Source: Sympetrum striolatum (Eukaryota; Arthropoda; Insecta; Odonata; Libellulidae). Taken from it: a DNA stretch of 64,000 bases. Location: positions 56,552,939-56,616,938 of the forward strand of contig OX388351.1 in assembly GCA_947579665.1 (NCBI GenBank), written 5' to 3'. The first letter of the stretch is position 1. Each line of letters starts with the position of its first letter. The translations under genes and the position numbers were made by a program. Shown here piece after piece: positions 1-12,200 of this stretch. The notes beneath the pieces are model-generated. The model made no database searches, was not told where the DNA came from, and worked only from the letters and a program-made list of their open reading frames with translations.

Positions 1-2250
1 CATTTCGAAAGAATAATCGTAAAACCTTAAAAAAGCGAGAGAGTTTAAATTAAATTTGTGCTTTAATATAACAAAATGGAAAAATTATGGTAGTACATAT
101 TTTTATTCTTGATCCAAGTAATTAAATTAACTTTAACGTATCTGTTGAGAATGCTAAATAAAATTCCAATTATGAACTAATCTTAATCATTAAAATTACA
201 TTTGGTGAATATCAAAGTTGATGTTAGAGTTTTGAAGTTTTTCTCTGTTAGTATTACTCTTTTACGAAACAAGGAAGTCTATATTTCATTCCTCCTTCCC
301 TTTTCGCACAGTATTCAAGCATTATTTTATTCATTGTATATTAACCGAGCGTTGCTAGTTTATATATTATCCTGTCCAATCCACCTACCTTCGCCAATTG
401 TTTAACGAGACAATTACCACTTCCCCTGCCGATCTAACTGCAGGATTGCTTCGCCGCACTCCCTCGCCCGTTTGCTAATGCTCCCCGCGGAAGACGCGGT
501 CGCGGAAGACTGCTCGAGTTAACTGGCAATCAATCTTTTCATCAACGCCGTTCAGACCGAAACTTCCTCCAGGAAGCCATAACTTGCAGATTAGTTGCTT
601 AGCCAATTAGTCTCCCCGAAAGACAAAGCCGTCTATTCAGATCAGCAGCCGTGTCTTCGGGCCCTGAAAATGGATTGGTAAATAATTCAGCGAATCTGGA
701 TCATATCTCAGTCGGTAACGTCGTCTCCCATCCCCGAGGACCTTCGTTATCCGGAGAACGTCGCTTACGCATGGCGGGAGGTGGGGACAACCCGCTGGGG
801 ACTCACCTCATGACAGGAGCGTAGGAATTCCCCAGGCTCTGCTAATGGAAACAAGAGGAGGACTTGGTGTCTGCGAAGGTCAGTTTCCCCGGGAACTTGC
901 TGACGGGAGTAGGGGGAGCCCGTCTAACTTCCGGATTTAAGGGTCTCCGTTTCAGAGGCTCTCTTTCGGGGTTTGTTACGTGATTATCCCTTCGGAGACG
1001 TTTATAGGAATACATTTTTACCGAATCTGAATATCGTTCTGCCCCCGGAGATGTTTGAGAAATCTCTTGTTCTTGATTTTTCGAGAGAGATTTGCCTATT
1101 CCGACTCAATTTGTTTCTCTCGATTCTGGATTATGAACCCTTTCAGCAGTGAAGCATTCGGCCATTATGAACCTCTCAACCTCCCACACAGTTACCTCTC
1201 TACATTTTAAACTCGGACGAAAAGTTCGGGAAATGTGACTTTTTTCCACATTTCTCGACAAATGAAGAGATCTTAATATAACTCGATTCACCTTTTCATC
1301 CCTCCAGGACAAAATGATTTCTTCCACCGCTCACTGAAGTAGAATCTTCCGATTGTTTCTTTTATTTAACCGGCGGTGCATCTGAATATTACGAGATTTT
1401 ACGTCGTGGAACATTTCTGTTTTGCAAATATACACTTCTCTAAAAATCGTTGTTTCCTCTTACTATTCCGCCGTCTTAATATTTTAAATGCATTGCTGAA
1501 AATATTTCTCTCATTCTTACCTTTAATCGAATTCTTGAATATAAACTTCAGTAAATATATTTAATGCTATGGATTCAAATTTTTGTGAGGTAGCATTGTG
1601 TTATTTATTATATCCAAGGGTACACGAAAAATTTTAATTCATCCTGAATTTCGGAAATACAATTCAAAGATCTAACTGAGTTATAGATTCAAATTACGTT
1701 AGTTTTTACTTTATATAGCAATGTGGCCTTCGTAGCGAATTGCATACTTCTTCGGCCGCCGCGCATCTCCACATATAATTACATTCCTTTTGCAAGAGAT
1801 TCCATCGTGAATATGTAAACTGTGACCCGTGAATGACTGATGCATCAAAAATACAGAATTAAGTAAAACGAAATCAAAACAATAGAAATTTACCAACACC
1901 AATAATTTTGTAATTTTTTGTAACTGATTGTTAACTGGTTCCCCTAGAATAATGAACTATTGTTTTCTATATTTATTCATTTCAGTTTTCAAATGCAGCC
2001 GTCATTTTTGTAACAGGATGTGTTGGATTGGCTGAAACAACCCTACTACATAACCTTCTGCCTTGAGTTGAAGTTTCCGATAAGATCATCTGGAATTAAA
2101 GCCTACATAAGTACCTAAATTGCAGTTTGTTAACTTCATCAAGCTTTCTTGTATTACAAATTTGGCCTATTTTGAAATGGTTGAATTTCATTAGTATCAC
2201 TGTATAACTGCTGTTAGACACAATACTTTGTGGTAGACTCCTATTTACTG
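1..2250. other. AT-rich non-coding stretch with a GC-elevated island
   Basis: No gene is recognised. Most of the stretch is AT-rich and carries only short chance ORFs. From about 430 to 1000 the base composition shifts to GC-elevated, CpG-containing DNA, including a short direct duplication of the motif CGCGGAAGAC near 486-510. Nothing in the island translates to a recognisable protein on either strand. It could be regulatory, a conserved non-coding island or an unrecognised exon; the sequence alone does not decide. Confidence 0.4.
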
Positions 2251-2448
2251 CTACTTTCAAAAAGTTCAGGAACACTTTTACTCCCGCGAAACCGCCGAAC
2301 AGGAGAAATGTAAAATTCTGGTGGTAGATAGCGCAACATATTGTGGTTACAGCTACCTACCGCCTACCTATCTACTATCAGAATTTTAGATTTCTCCTGC
2401 TCGGCGTTTTCGCGGAAAAACATAAGTTTGGTAACTTTTTGAACGTAG
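2251..2448. mobile_element. foldback MITE, copy 1
   Basis: The two ends form a long imperfect inverted repeat of about 75 bases per arm around a short centre. The left arm begins CTACTTTCAAAAAGTT and the right arm ends in the complement, AACTTTTTGAACGTAG. Within the arms, GGAGAAATGTAAAATTCTG (about 2303-2321) mirrors the CAGAATTTTAGATTTCTCC segment near 2380. There is no coding capacity. A second, more decayed member with the same ends and the same TTTCTCCTGCTCGG block lies at 46303-46466, so this is a dispersed family. I could not define a convincing target-site duplication, so the superfamily is open. Confidence 0.75.
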
Positions 2449-2469
2449 AAGTATATACGTGAAAGATAC

Positions 2470-2879
2470 ATGCATGCATCTATGGAGAAGTTTCATGATT
2501 TACTATCAAAATGGCAATGCTATTCTAAAGGCTTGCTTAAGAAGTGCATTAAAGCGCAATGGCCATTTGCGGCGTTTGTGGGTTTTGTCGATGATTGGAG
2601 TATACCTGCACTCGTGACACATCTTGCGGGGATATTGGCAATATCAGCCACTCTGCTTATTGCGAACGGCAGTTTGCACACGGAGAGTGTTTGATCGCGC
2701 CCGGTCCTAAGATCGCAACCCTAAGTGCGGATGGATGTCTGGCTGAAAGGAGCGCTCTATGTCACTGCGACGTGGTTTATATAGCAGAAATACGGCCATT
2801 GTGTCCTCACCACGAGAATGCATTTGCTAGTTACGGGGATGCGGCAAAGCAAAATGTAGTAGACGCCGTTCTCGATTGA
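2470..2879 (+). other. GC-elevated segment with two overlapping short ORFs, unassigned
   Basis: Two overlapping ORFs run here in different frames: 2470-2694 (74 codons, with a hydrophobic stretch near its end) and 2595-2879 (94 codons, cysteine- and histidine-containing). The segment is more GC-rich than its surroundings, and an AATAAA-type hexamer followed by a T-run lies about 160 bases downstream (near 3040). That could fit a decayed 3-prime exon or transposon tail. I recognise neither product, there is no flanking splice logic I can defend, and a foldback MITE ends just upstream. Chance ORFs remain the simplest reading. Confidence 0.2.
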
Positions 2880-3686
2880 AAACGGTGTATTCGTGGAGGG
2901 GTGAAATGCAGAGGGACGAATGTCTAGTAAAATGAAAGTGGGGGAATCTTGATTCGTATAAAATTCGTGTAAGAAGGATATCTCATCAAAACGCTAAAGG
3001 GAAACTGAGCTTATGTGATGCAAATTATACTACGTTCAATAAAAACTTTTTTTTTAATTCTCTTGACATTTAATGTGAAATTATATCGTTTAAGAATTAA
3101 TCTACTTGGAAGTTTTCACTTCATTTTTTCATTCAACACATTTCTGTCTGAATAAATAGGGTGAACAAATTTTTAAATAATTATTTAGTAATAATAGAGT
3201 AATAATATAACAATAATAATAACCAATAATAATTAGTAATTCTACGTTTATTTTTGTAATTGAAAAAAAAATATATTCACCTTCGTCATATGTATTATTT
3301 TATTATCATTTAGCCATATCATTATATAATATTTACTCTTTAAAGTTGGTATACTTCCATATACTAGAATTATATCTCAATATTCATATAACCGACTCCG
3401 CTTTTTCAAATTAATTCATTGCGTTATTTATGAGCAATCATATCATCGTATTTTTTCTGTATGTTCTTGTTACACGGAGTAGTCAAAGAACAATGAAGAA
3501 TTTCTTTATTTTTATCTTGATATTTTAATTATAATCTACATTTAAAAGCCATTCAAAATACTCGCCATAACACAACTTTCGCACGAAAATGTAATTATTG
3601 ACAAAGGGTGGTATAAGAGAACTTAAAAATTTCATTATATCACCCCATAAATATAATCGAATATTATATGTATTTTCTCTGACTTT

Positions 3687-3806
3687 CGGACGGCTTAGCT
3701 GGTTGCTCATTCGTCTCTGGTGCTCGGTTGCTCGGGTCTCGATCCCATTGGGAGATAAGTTTGGATCCGTGACGGATCAGCAATAGGAAGAGCATCCAGC
3801 ATAAAA
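3687..3806 (+). mobile_element. tRNA-like SINE remnant
   Basis: An A-box-like stretch (CTTAGCTGGTTG, near 3692-3703) is followed 30-40 bases later by a B-box-like GGTCTCGATCCC (near 3735-3746), the internal polymerase III promoter layout of a tRNA-derived SINE head. The downstream part ends in GGAAGAGCATCCAGC plus an A-rich tail, which resembles the tails of many tRNA/RTE-type SINEs. The cloverleaf cannot be folded, so this is not a tRNA gene. No second copy of this family was found in the window. Confidence 0.4.
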
Positions 3807-4213
3807 ACCAATACAATTTTACGTCACCCATACACTAATCTTTATTTTCAATATCATCAACTTACAACTTAACAACTCTATAAGTATTTAACACATGAAT
3901 ATGTACAGAGAATGGTTAAATACTTCTTATAGTTTAAGTAATATTTCATTGCAATTAAAAGAAAAGTTAAAAATCGTTTCTTGTTACTTTTATTACAATG
4001 CCTTTGGTATCTGAGAATGTTTTCATGAAATTTCTGTTTACATGGGGATTTTATTATTTTTTTAATTCCAAGATTCAATAATTTCATTGTTAATTGAAAC
4101 TTTAAGGCATTTGGAGAGCATGAACTTCGGGAATTTGTACTTAAAAAAAGGTTTTAATTTTTTTATCCAAGTAGTCCCGAAACGCGTTCAAAAATTACCA
4201 AATTTGAATTTTT

Positions 4214-4244
4214 ACTTTCTCCATATACGAAGTATAGAGAAAGT
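4214..4244. repeat. terminal hairpin of the 1-kb repeat, copy A
   Basis: ACTTTCTC and GAGAAAGT form an 8-bp stem, extended by TATAC/GTATA across a two-base bulge, leaving a three-base loop. The same hairpin is kept at the corresponding end of copy C (53443-53473), and in slightly altered form in copy B near 51388. Confidence 0.8.
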
Positions 4245-4342
4245 ATTGTTTTCATGAAAAAATTCGACTTCGAGATTTCAACGGAAATACATGTTTTGGG
4301 GTCCCTAGAACACGTTTTGACCATTTTCGGAATGATGTCTGT

Positions 4343-4348
<6 letters not shown>

Positions 4349-4391
<43 letters not shown>
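4349..4391. repeat. (GT)n microsatellite in copy A
   Basis: An uninterrupted GT tract of 43 bases. The equivalent tracts are about 24 bases in copy B (51261-51284) and about 33 bases in copy C (53307-53339), so the tract belongs to the element and has changed length independently in each copy. Confidence 0.95.
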
Positions 4392-4392
<1 letters not shown>

Positions 4393-4502
4393 TAGTGGGC
4401 GCTCTAACGTGAACACTATTAGTCGTATCAATACCAAACTTCATATATAGTAGTGGTGTGTGTGCTGTCAGAGTTGATTAGTTTTTGGAGTAAATTGGTC
4501 AA

Positions 4503-4540
4503 CCGGAAGTCGAGCTTTATTCATTAAAGCTCATTTCCGG
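4503..4540. repeat. internal palindrome of unit 1, copy A
   Basis: CCGGAA...TTCCGG with inner GAGCTTTA/TAAAGCTC arms forms a strong hairpin. The equivalent in the next tandem unit lies at about 4820-4857. In copy C the palindromes are near 52840-52880 and 53157-53196. Copy B retains only one, near 51104-51143. Confidence 0.8.
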
Positions 4541-5254
4541 TTTTCAAAATATCTTCATAAATATGATATATACGTATATTGTATTACTTATAAAAGTTTT
4601 AGATAATGTAATTTACTATAACTTTTGTATTTAATATATTTTTGTATCACCACTTGATTAGGAGTTATTCGTGTAATACCGATAAACCGGAAGTATCTGA
4701 TTATGTACTTTGTGGGCGCTCTAACATGAAAATTGTTTGTTGGATCAACACCAAATTTTATATATAGTATTTTGGTTTGTGTGTTTAGAGTTGATTAGAT
4801 TTTGGAGTAAATCGGTCAACCGAAAGTCGAGCTTCATTCTTCAAAGCTCATTTCCGGTTTTCAAAATATCTCCATAAATATGATATTTAGGTACATAGTA
4901 TTAGTTATAAAAGTTTTAGAAAATGTAATTTACTATGACTTTTGTATGAAACATATTTTTGTATCACGGATTGTTTAGGAGTTATTTGTGAAATACTGAT
5001 AAACCGGAAGTTGCTGATTATGTACGTTGTGGGCGCTCTGGGCGCTGGGGCGAAAGGCCACTTCATCGTTTTTCATCGAACATGTCCTGAAAAACATTAT
5101 TTATAATGTTTGTGACGTAAAAGATAATAATATATATAAATTAATCACTCATCTTCAAAGTTTAGATGGAATATAGAGTTCGAAATTACTGTCGTAGATA
5201 AATATTTACATCTTATATATGGAGAAAGTCATGTGCTGGCCACATCAGATTTTT

Positions 5255-8200
5255 AACTTAATAAAAATTTCTTCATTATTTAAGGAATAGGAATTAATGG
5301 CATACATGGCACTGAAAGTGTCTTCGAGGATTCAGCTCCGTGCTGTAACTCGTCTGACTATTAGTTTTTCAATGATGGGGAGCTTCAATGACAGTCATTA
5401 CACTTGTAATTCCATTTAAACCAATTGTAGTCATTCTCGAAATCTAGATTCCCCGATTATGAGGTTTATTATGAGGTCTTCGCAGATGGCATCGCAATTT
5501 TTCTTCACAATTTTAAAGCTAAAATATTTCTTTTAGTTTTAAATGAACAACCGGTTTACCGTATCTTTCTTGTGTATTACAATTATAATTATATGTCTCT
5601 TCATTTCTAATTTTTATGGTGGATATTGTAACCAAATATAGATATTAAAATGTATATGTAAAATACTTTGTGTAGTGCCGTCGATATCCATTCTTTAGTA
5701 GAGTGTTCAATACAATTTTTGTCCTTCAAAGTCTTACCGTTTTCATAAATTCTGATGTCCGCTGATAATATTATTATTTTTTCATGAGGATGCAAGTAGT
5801 TTCAACTTTAGTTTTTATAGTTGGTAGCTGTAAATGCATTAATTTAATAGTGATGACTATACTAAGCGGCCAAGTTCATGAACGTTCGTTTATGTAAAAT
5901 TTACTCTGACTTTGGAAAAAATTCTAGGTAGAAATTTGATTCCGGATTATAATTACTTCTTACCTATCGCAAAATAAACGATAAATAACTGTTTTACCAT
6001 ATATTTTTTCCAATTGTCAATTACTAGCTAGTTTAAGAGCAAATTAATATTACAAATTGTTAAGGTATCTGTTCAAGTAGAGATGGGTAATTTATGCAAC
6101 AAAGTAGTAAAAAAACGCATGGCTTAGTCTTCACCCATAGCAGTATACGAAAATAAAAACATGCGTTGACAAAACAAAAAGTAGCCTTTCCCGAGATATC
6201 TCAGGTGCGTTAGGAAAGTGGTTTATGAATGAAATGATAACAATGTGATTTTCATTACGTACGGCAATAAATCTGATTCTGGCTCAAATTTATATAGCTA
6301 GTAGAATTCATTAAGCTTGACGATACAATCTAAGAATTCAATGGATTCAATCATTAGAATATTGATACTGACGGTGACTAATTTTGGCCCTACTTTTCAC
6401 AGCTAATGGCGTTAAATGCTTAATTTCGATAATCCGACGATATATTGACGAATAAAATAGTTTCAGTTACAAAGAAGTCAGTGATGACGATGAATTTAAT
6501 TTTAGCATAAGTTTCCGCAGCCAATGGCGTTAAATACTTAAATTCAATAGGGTGACGATACATTGACGAATGCAATGGTTGAAATCACAGATATATCAGT
6601 GGGGAAATGAATCTGACTCTTGCAGTAATTCCGAGAGCCTGTAGCGTTAAATGCATGAAATTCAAGAAATTGTATCCGACCCTTCTATTGGAGCCATCTC
6701 CTTCTATTGCGAAGACACCTTAGTATTGCCCGTTGTTCCTTCCCTGTCTCGGAGACGGAGTACCAGTCCACCGCGTTGAAATTGCTCTCCTCCGCCTTGA
6801 TTAATCTGTAAAATCCACCGCCTCATTTTTCCCCCCGAATTTATTTCACCGCTGAATGTTCTGCAATGGTGCAGGCGTTGAACGTTTCCATTCCTCGACT
6901 CACTTTTTAAATTCCGCCGGAGTCCCACGCAGTCCTTTGCACTTCGCTTGTGCTGGGGGCTTAGGCGGGGTGATGATTCCATATTTCTTTGGTGCCCGGG
7001 CACATTCCGAGGCGCCCGGGGTCGTAAACGCCGTCAGACTATTTTTCCTTGTCCCCTTCACAATATTCTTAAGCGTCGTTTTCATCGCCGGCTCAACCTG
7101 GCTCAGGCGTCTATTATTGTATATCTTGTTTCACGCATAAATCTTACATTTGTATTCCGCGGAAAAAGTTTATTTCCCAGGCGCTTTCGAGTTTCAGTGA
7201 TTCTAGCAAGGCGTTGCGATGCACGCGTCACTTTTTTTATTTGGCTATTCATATTCAGCGCCTTTCCACTTTCTGCGTTTCGGGGACGTTTTCGGTGGTG
7301 ACCTACTTTCCTGGAATTTCACGTTGCTTATGCGAAATGCCGTGATTTGAAATGCGATTTAAGGAAAATCGGATGTATCTCTCCAATCTCGCATTCGTAC
7401 GCTTAGCCTCTCGTTTTGACAGATTTCCTTTAAATATTCCCGGAATGATACGTAGCATTAACCTCTAACAATCAATGCATAGGGTGCGTTATGTGTTCCG
7501 TCTTCAATAAACGTTTTACGATATCACGCATACCAATGAATGATCAAGTCCTTCGGTGGCAAGAAATGTTTTTGTGAGTGATTTCCTTGGTGAAACAAGA
7601 ATTTAGCTCTCATTGTCAGTCTTCCGTATGCTAAATATCAAATCTAAGAGATACCGAAGTTTTGGAAAGCTTGCTTTACTATAACGCAATTTTGAACGCA
7701 GATGTAAGACGTAACTGGTTTCTAGAAGCTATAAGTACGAACAAAATCTTAGATTCTAGAAAATGCTGCATTGATTTGTTTTTATTGCTTTACACAAGCA
7801 AATCATACAAGAAATCCTTCAAAAGATATTCTTTAAGCACTTATAAATTTGGTATGCTCAATTTATAGCTTGGGTCTTTGGATAGCAATAGAATAAAAAC
7901 AATTTCTACTGGTGAATAATGCCGAAAAGTACCATTCGGTGGACTAATTATGTGTTCCGAGAATATTCATTTCTCTACCTCTGAATCACTAATTATAATT
8001 GGATTGGATGGAGGCTACTAAGGTAGCACCAGAAATAACATACAATTATACTTGAGTAAGGAGTAATGATTTAAGCCATTAATATGTTTGAAAGCCGAAT
8101 AATACACGAAATTAGAAGGATTTGGTACTCCAGCTGTATTTTGAGCATCTCTGCTTTAGAAGAATCATATATGTATATCAAGGTTTAAAGAAGTTTTAAA

Positions 8201-9021
8201 TCGCAAAAGTAAACTATAATCGAACTGAAAAAATCTCTAAAGGATTGAGTAAAACAATGAAAGTAGAAATGAGTAGTAATAGAAAATTGACATTAGCGAA
8301 TCTTCATATCATCCAATGAAAATGACCAATTCATACCGAAACAAAAACTGAATGAATAGGTAATACAACACAAACAGTCTTTATTGAGGGAGATTGATAC
8401 TATAGAGTTCCATCAACAGTATACTCAATATCTACAACATAAAATATGAATGTAATGCAAAATTATCAGATTTTAAATAGGAATAGATCGACGATAGAAA
8501 GGAAATGAGAAGAGAAAGAATAGTCAATTGAAGAAGTAAGATCTTTATTGCAAGAGGGAAAACTATTCCCATCGCAGAAAATACTATGAAAAGTGAGTCA
8601 AATCTAGAGAAAATAAGAGATATATTACGATATGAAGAAACTAAAAACTGCTATGGGCACTCACAGATGCTATATATACCAGAGCATAGGTATTTATTGT
8701 CTTTAAAAATGCAGCATGAAAGAAAGTTTGGAATTCAGCCTATAGAAAAGATTATATTATAGATTCACAGGAAGATACTTTGGTGTCAATTCCAAAAGAT
8801 AAACATATACAGCATAAAATTAAAAATAAAGTCGTAATTTCGCTTGAATATAAAGTTATTATAATATATTTTATTATAGACAAAAGCAAGCAAGTAAATC
8901 AAAGCAGGAGATAGAAAAGGTCAAAGAAAGAGAGAAATGATAAGAAAATAATAAGGAAAAATTTAACACATTTTAACAAGTCGTTTAAAGGGAACCTTGT
9001 GCGCAAATGTTTAACTGTTCT
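5255..9021. other. non-coding stretch with a GC-elevated island
   Basis: No gene is recognised. Most is AT-rich sequence with scattered stop codons. A GC-elevated, CpG-containing island at about 6660-7310 holds overlapping ORFs on both strands (for example 6948-7301 plus and 6704-7003 minus). None has a recognisable motif, and opposite-strand overlap of this kind is expected of stop-poor GC-rich DNA. From 8150 to 9000 the plus strand is strongly purine-rich and still shows no coding signal. Confidence 0.4.
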
Positions 9022-9232
9022 GGCCGGGTAGCCTAGATGGTTAAGGCAGCCTCCCGAATTGAGGAAGATCACGGGTTCGATTCCCGGCACTATCGGACTT
9101 TTTTCAAGTCCGTTTTTCCTTGGGCTTATCCTGGGTGCACGCCCTTACGTGCAAAGTACCTTTAACTCTTTCCAAGGAAAAAGAAGGTAACCTTTGCACG
9201 AATAAGGTTTTTTCTTCTTCGAAACCAAATAA
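9022..9232 (+). mobile_element. tRNA-derived SINE, family 1
   Basis: The head has an A box (GTAGCCTAGATGG) and a perfect B box (GGTTCGATTCC near 9074-9084) with a foldable T arm. It is followed by a junction CGGACTTTTTTC and a body. The body contains an internal inverted repeat: CGTGCAAAGTACCTT near 9150 against AAGGTAACCTTTGCACG near 9185. The acceptor arms do not pair, and the anticodon loop lacks the invariant T before the anticodon, so it is not a functional tRNA. Two partial relatives sit head-to-head at 48385-48600. The 3-prime end is taken at the A-rich AAATAATAAA tail and is approximate. Confidence 0.8.
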
Positions 9233-12200
9233 TAAACTCAGTGGCACTTAAAATATAGATGTAGTAAATAATAAATAAAATAATAATTCTGATGTTACCT
9301 GGATATTAATCTAAAAAATGTCATTAGTTCTCAAGTAAACTTGAAAAAAAAATAACGAAGCATGATTGCTACAGCAGTAAAAGCTCATGAAAATTTACCT
9401 GAAAAGTGGCCGCCATGAAGTACATCTTTTCCGCTCTCTTGAAACTCCCCTTGATGGCTCACTTAGTCGATTTTAATTTCCAGTTGATCTTCCTCGAGCA
9501 TATTTCGAGAAGGTCGCTTTGATCCTTGAATTCCAGGATGAATATTCGAATCTTCAGCTGGAAACCTCTTTTCCCCCTCCACCGCCCTCTTTATCTGTGC
9601 ACGGTGTTGCCCTCTACCGTTCCGCTCGGGGAGTTCCGCCTTTATTCCGATTCTTAGATAGGGAGAGGTATAAATAAGGAGGGCGGAGGAAGAAGGCGTA
9701 TCTACGCATATCCCCTCCTCTTATCTCCGCGAATGAAGTACATCTGAGAGGAATAAATTCCGTCCGCTTTGCCTCCCCTTTCCGAATCGTACGGAGTATT
9801 CACTTTCCTAGGCGAGAGCGGTTGCTAATAGAGGCGAAATGGCAGTTCTATCTACGACCTTTCTATTGTGATTGGACTAGAGTATTGTTGTGAACGTCCT
9901 GTTCTAACGTTTATTTAATAAGCCAATCAAAGGTATATGGTAACAATGAAGTTTGCTTTTCCAACCAAATTACTGTATCGATCAAAATTATTTTTAATAT
10001 TATCTTTAAGGGACTATGTTAGGCAAAATTGGGACTTTTTGAGTCTCATCTTCCGTTTATCAAAGCCAAAAAAATTACATAAAAATATTAAAAATACAAA
10101 TGACATAACAAAATAAATATGTATATATAAAATGTTATAAAAATACAAAAAATACAAAATATAAAATGAGAATAAAGACATGATTATTATTATATTTAAA
10201 TCATTACGAAAACTACAGAATATTTTTATAACTTATTATTGTGTATTCTGTTTGTCGGAGATTTGTCGTTTGCTTTCAATAATTCAGGTCGTACTCCTCC
10301 TAAACTGTAGGAGGAGTACGGCCTCCTACATCCTGAATGGCAGGATTATTCCTCATTTTCTTTATAATTTATAGGATATTCCAAATTCATGTATGTTGTT
10401 TGTGTCTCTTGATTGCACGGTTTACTGATTTTAATACTTTGCTTTGCAAGTCGATGGTATTAATTTGCTGTAATTTCACCTGCGTTGTCAGATGGTTATG
10501 TCACTGATTACTGGGACGAATTCCTGGGTAGTTCTTCTAGTATTGTAGCAAATAATGGTACTTTACGCAGTGCTTGGTAAATCTATGTCAGGTGTGTCCA
10601 AAGTGATCAAATTTATGTATTAGGATTGACATCAGAATCTTGCACTATGGTTTGGCATTGCAGTGGAGTGACTGTTTCCGATTTATCAAACATGACAGTC
10701 TTCCGAGGAGAGGGTCTGAATCCCAATTTTAGGCGATGGCCGTCATAGGTGCCAAGTTAGCAATTTTTTCTTTAGATATAGTGCCTTGTCTTTTTTAGCG
10801 GCATCTTGGAGTCCATCAGAGCGATGTTTTATCGAGACACTCTTCCACTTACTTGGAACATTAAATGCTTGACTTACTTAAAAATCATAAAGATTTTAAA
10901 TCTTCCTAAGGAAAGAAATTTGTTATATACTCAAGCTATACAATTCTTGTATCTTATTTAACTATCGATTATAAATCATTTTTAATTTTTGGATACCAAA
11001 TTTAGTGTTATCTCTTTTTAAGCTACTATTAAGGATGAATCTAACATTTTAGGACCCAGTGAAGTCAATAATTTTAATTTTCTTTTTATCTTTGAGAGTT
11101 TTTTCTATTTCTGAAATAAGAAACACCTTCCTGTGAACAGAAAAAACGTGATAAACATTTATAAAAAAAATTTTCGATTCTAGATGCAATTTCGAGTAAC
11201 GATGTGAAATAGTCCTATTCATTTTTCCATCATCGTAAATTTCACTTCTCATCATTTATGGCAGCATCAATAGCATTATCTGAATAAAATACACGTTCAG
11301 AAAATGACCAAAGCAGTCGAGGAAACGCCAGAAATCTCAATCTAATCATCTATCTGCTTGCCCTTTTTACTGCCCGCCTACAGGGTGAGGTTGATCGTTG
11401 AGTCTGCGTAGACTAGAAAGTGAGTCCATGCGTACCCTGCGGCAATCAGGAACATATAGAATCTCCATAGAAATATTTTTAGTGTTAAGTCTCGTGTCGC
11501 TGGTGATCAAAAGCCTTATCTCAAGGCGATTTTGGAGTTGAATTTCATCAGATATCTCGCGGAAACCGTGCAAACAGAAGGAGTGGATTGTTAATTACTT
11601 GATGGAATGTAAGTTTGAATTCTCAGAAGGATATATATTTGCGTTCGATCGTAAGGAGGGAAGCGAAGCTCTATGAGGATCGTCTAATTAAAAAATTTCG
11701 ATGGAAGAGCTTTTAGTTTATTTTCCTCTTTGGTTTCTTCATCGCCATAATTCTCATTCAAAAGTGAAACAGTAATAATCAGATTGCGTGAGCCAACGTA
11801 GAGCGTTTTTGCCAGAAATAATATAGTCTATCACTTCCCTTCCAACTGTTTACAGAAAATGAGAGACTACTTGTATTACGGATTTTATTATTGTATGGTT
11901 TATATACTAAAATTTAACTGTAAATAACTTATTGTTAGTGCTTTTACTGTGTCTTATATAAATTCTGTAAGTTTGGCATGAACAAGGTATGTGTATCAAT
12001 CAAAATATGGATGTATAATTGTTTTATCTTTTACAAGGTAAAATTTACTATGACGAGATATCTGTTCATTTTTAGTGTTTTAGTCTGAATGTAATTCTTA
12101 ACGTTTCATGTCAATAAAATACCATTACCATTACGGAAGTGCCTAACCCCATTTCCTAAAAATGCAGTGAGCATATATATTGAAAACTGAGAACTTAATA

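Larger units (their letters stand above)
4208..5254 (-). repeat. 1-kb hairpin-rich dispersed repeat, copy A
   Basis: This is one of three copies of the same ~1.05-kb sequence; copies B (50474-51424) and C (52436-53479) are in the opposite orientation. Read on the minus strand it has four parts: a ~190-bp head beginning TCTGATGTGGCCAGCAC; two tandem units whose GGGCGCTCT boundaries fall at 4397, 4714 and 5031 (+ strand), so the period is exactly 317 bp; a dinucleotide microsatellite; and a tail closed by a terminal hairpin. Each 317-bp unit carries a palindrome of type CCGGAA...GAGCTT...AAGCTC...TTCCGG. There is no coding capacity: the His-Thr ORFs are the GT microsatellite read in frame. Both ends share ACTTTCTCCATATA in inverted orientation, at unequal distances from the edge. 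I do not recognise a named superfamily. Confidence 0.85.

Noticed and set aside
4163..4444. Minus-strand ORFs with long His-Thr runs (also 51209-51457 and 53255-53554)
   Set aside because: They are the GT/CA microsatellite of the 1-kb repeat read in frame; reading frames and lengths differ between copies.
9022..9097. tRNA gene
   Set aside because: A and B boxes and the T arm are present, but the acceptor stem does not pair and the anticodon loop is wrong; a SINE body follows.
9660..9680. TATA-box promoter
   Set aside because: GGTATAAATAAGG fits the form, but there is no downstream exon or initiator support; kept only as a note in the block entry.
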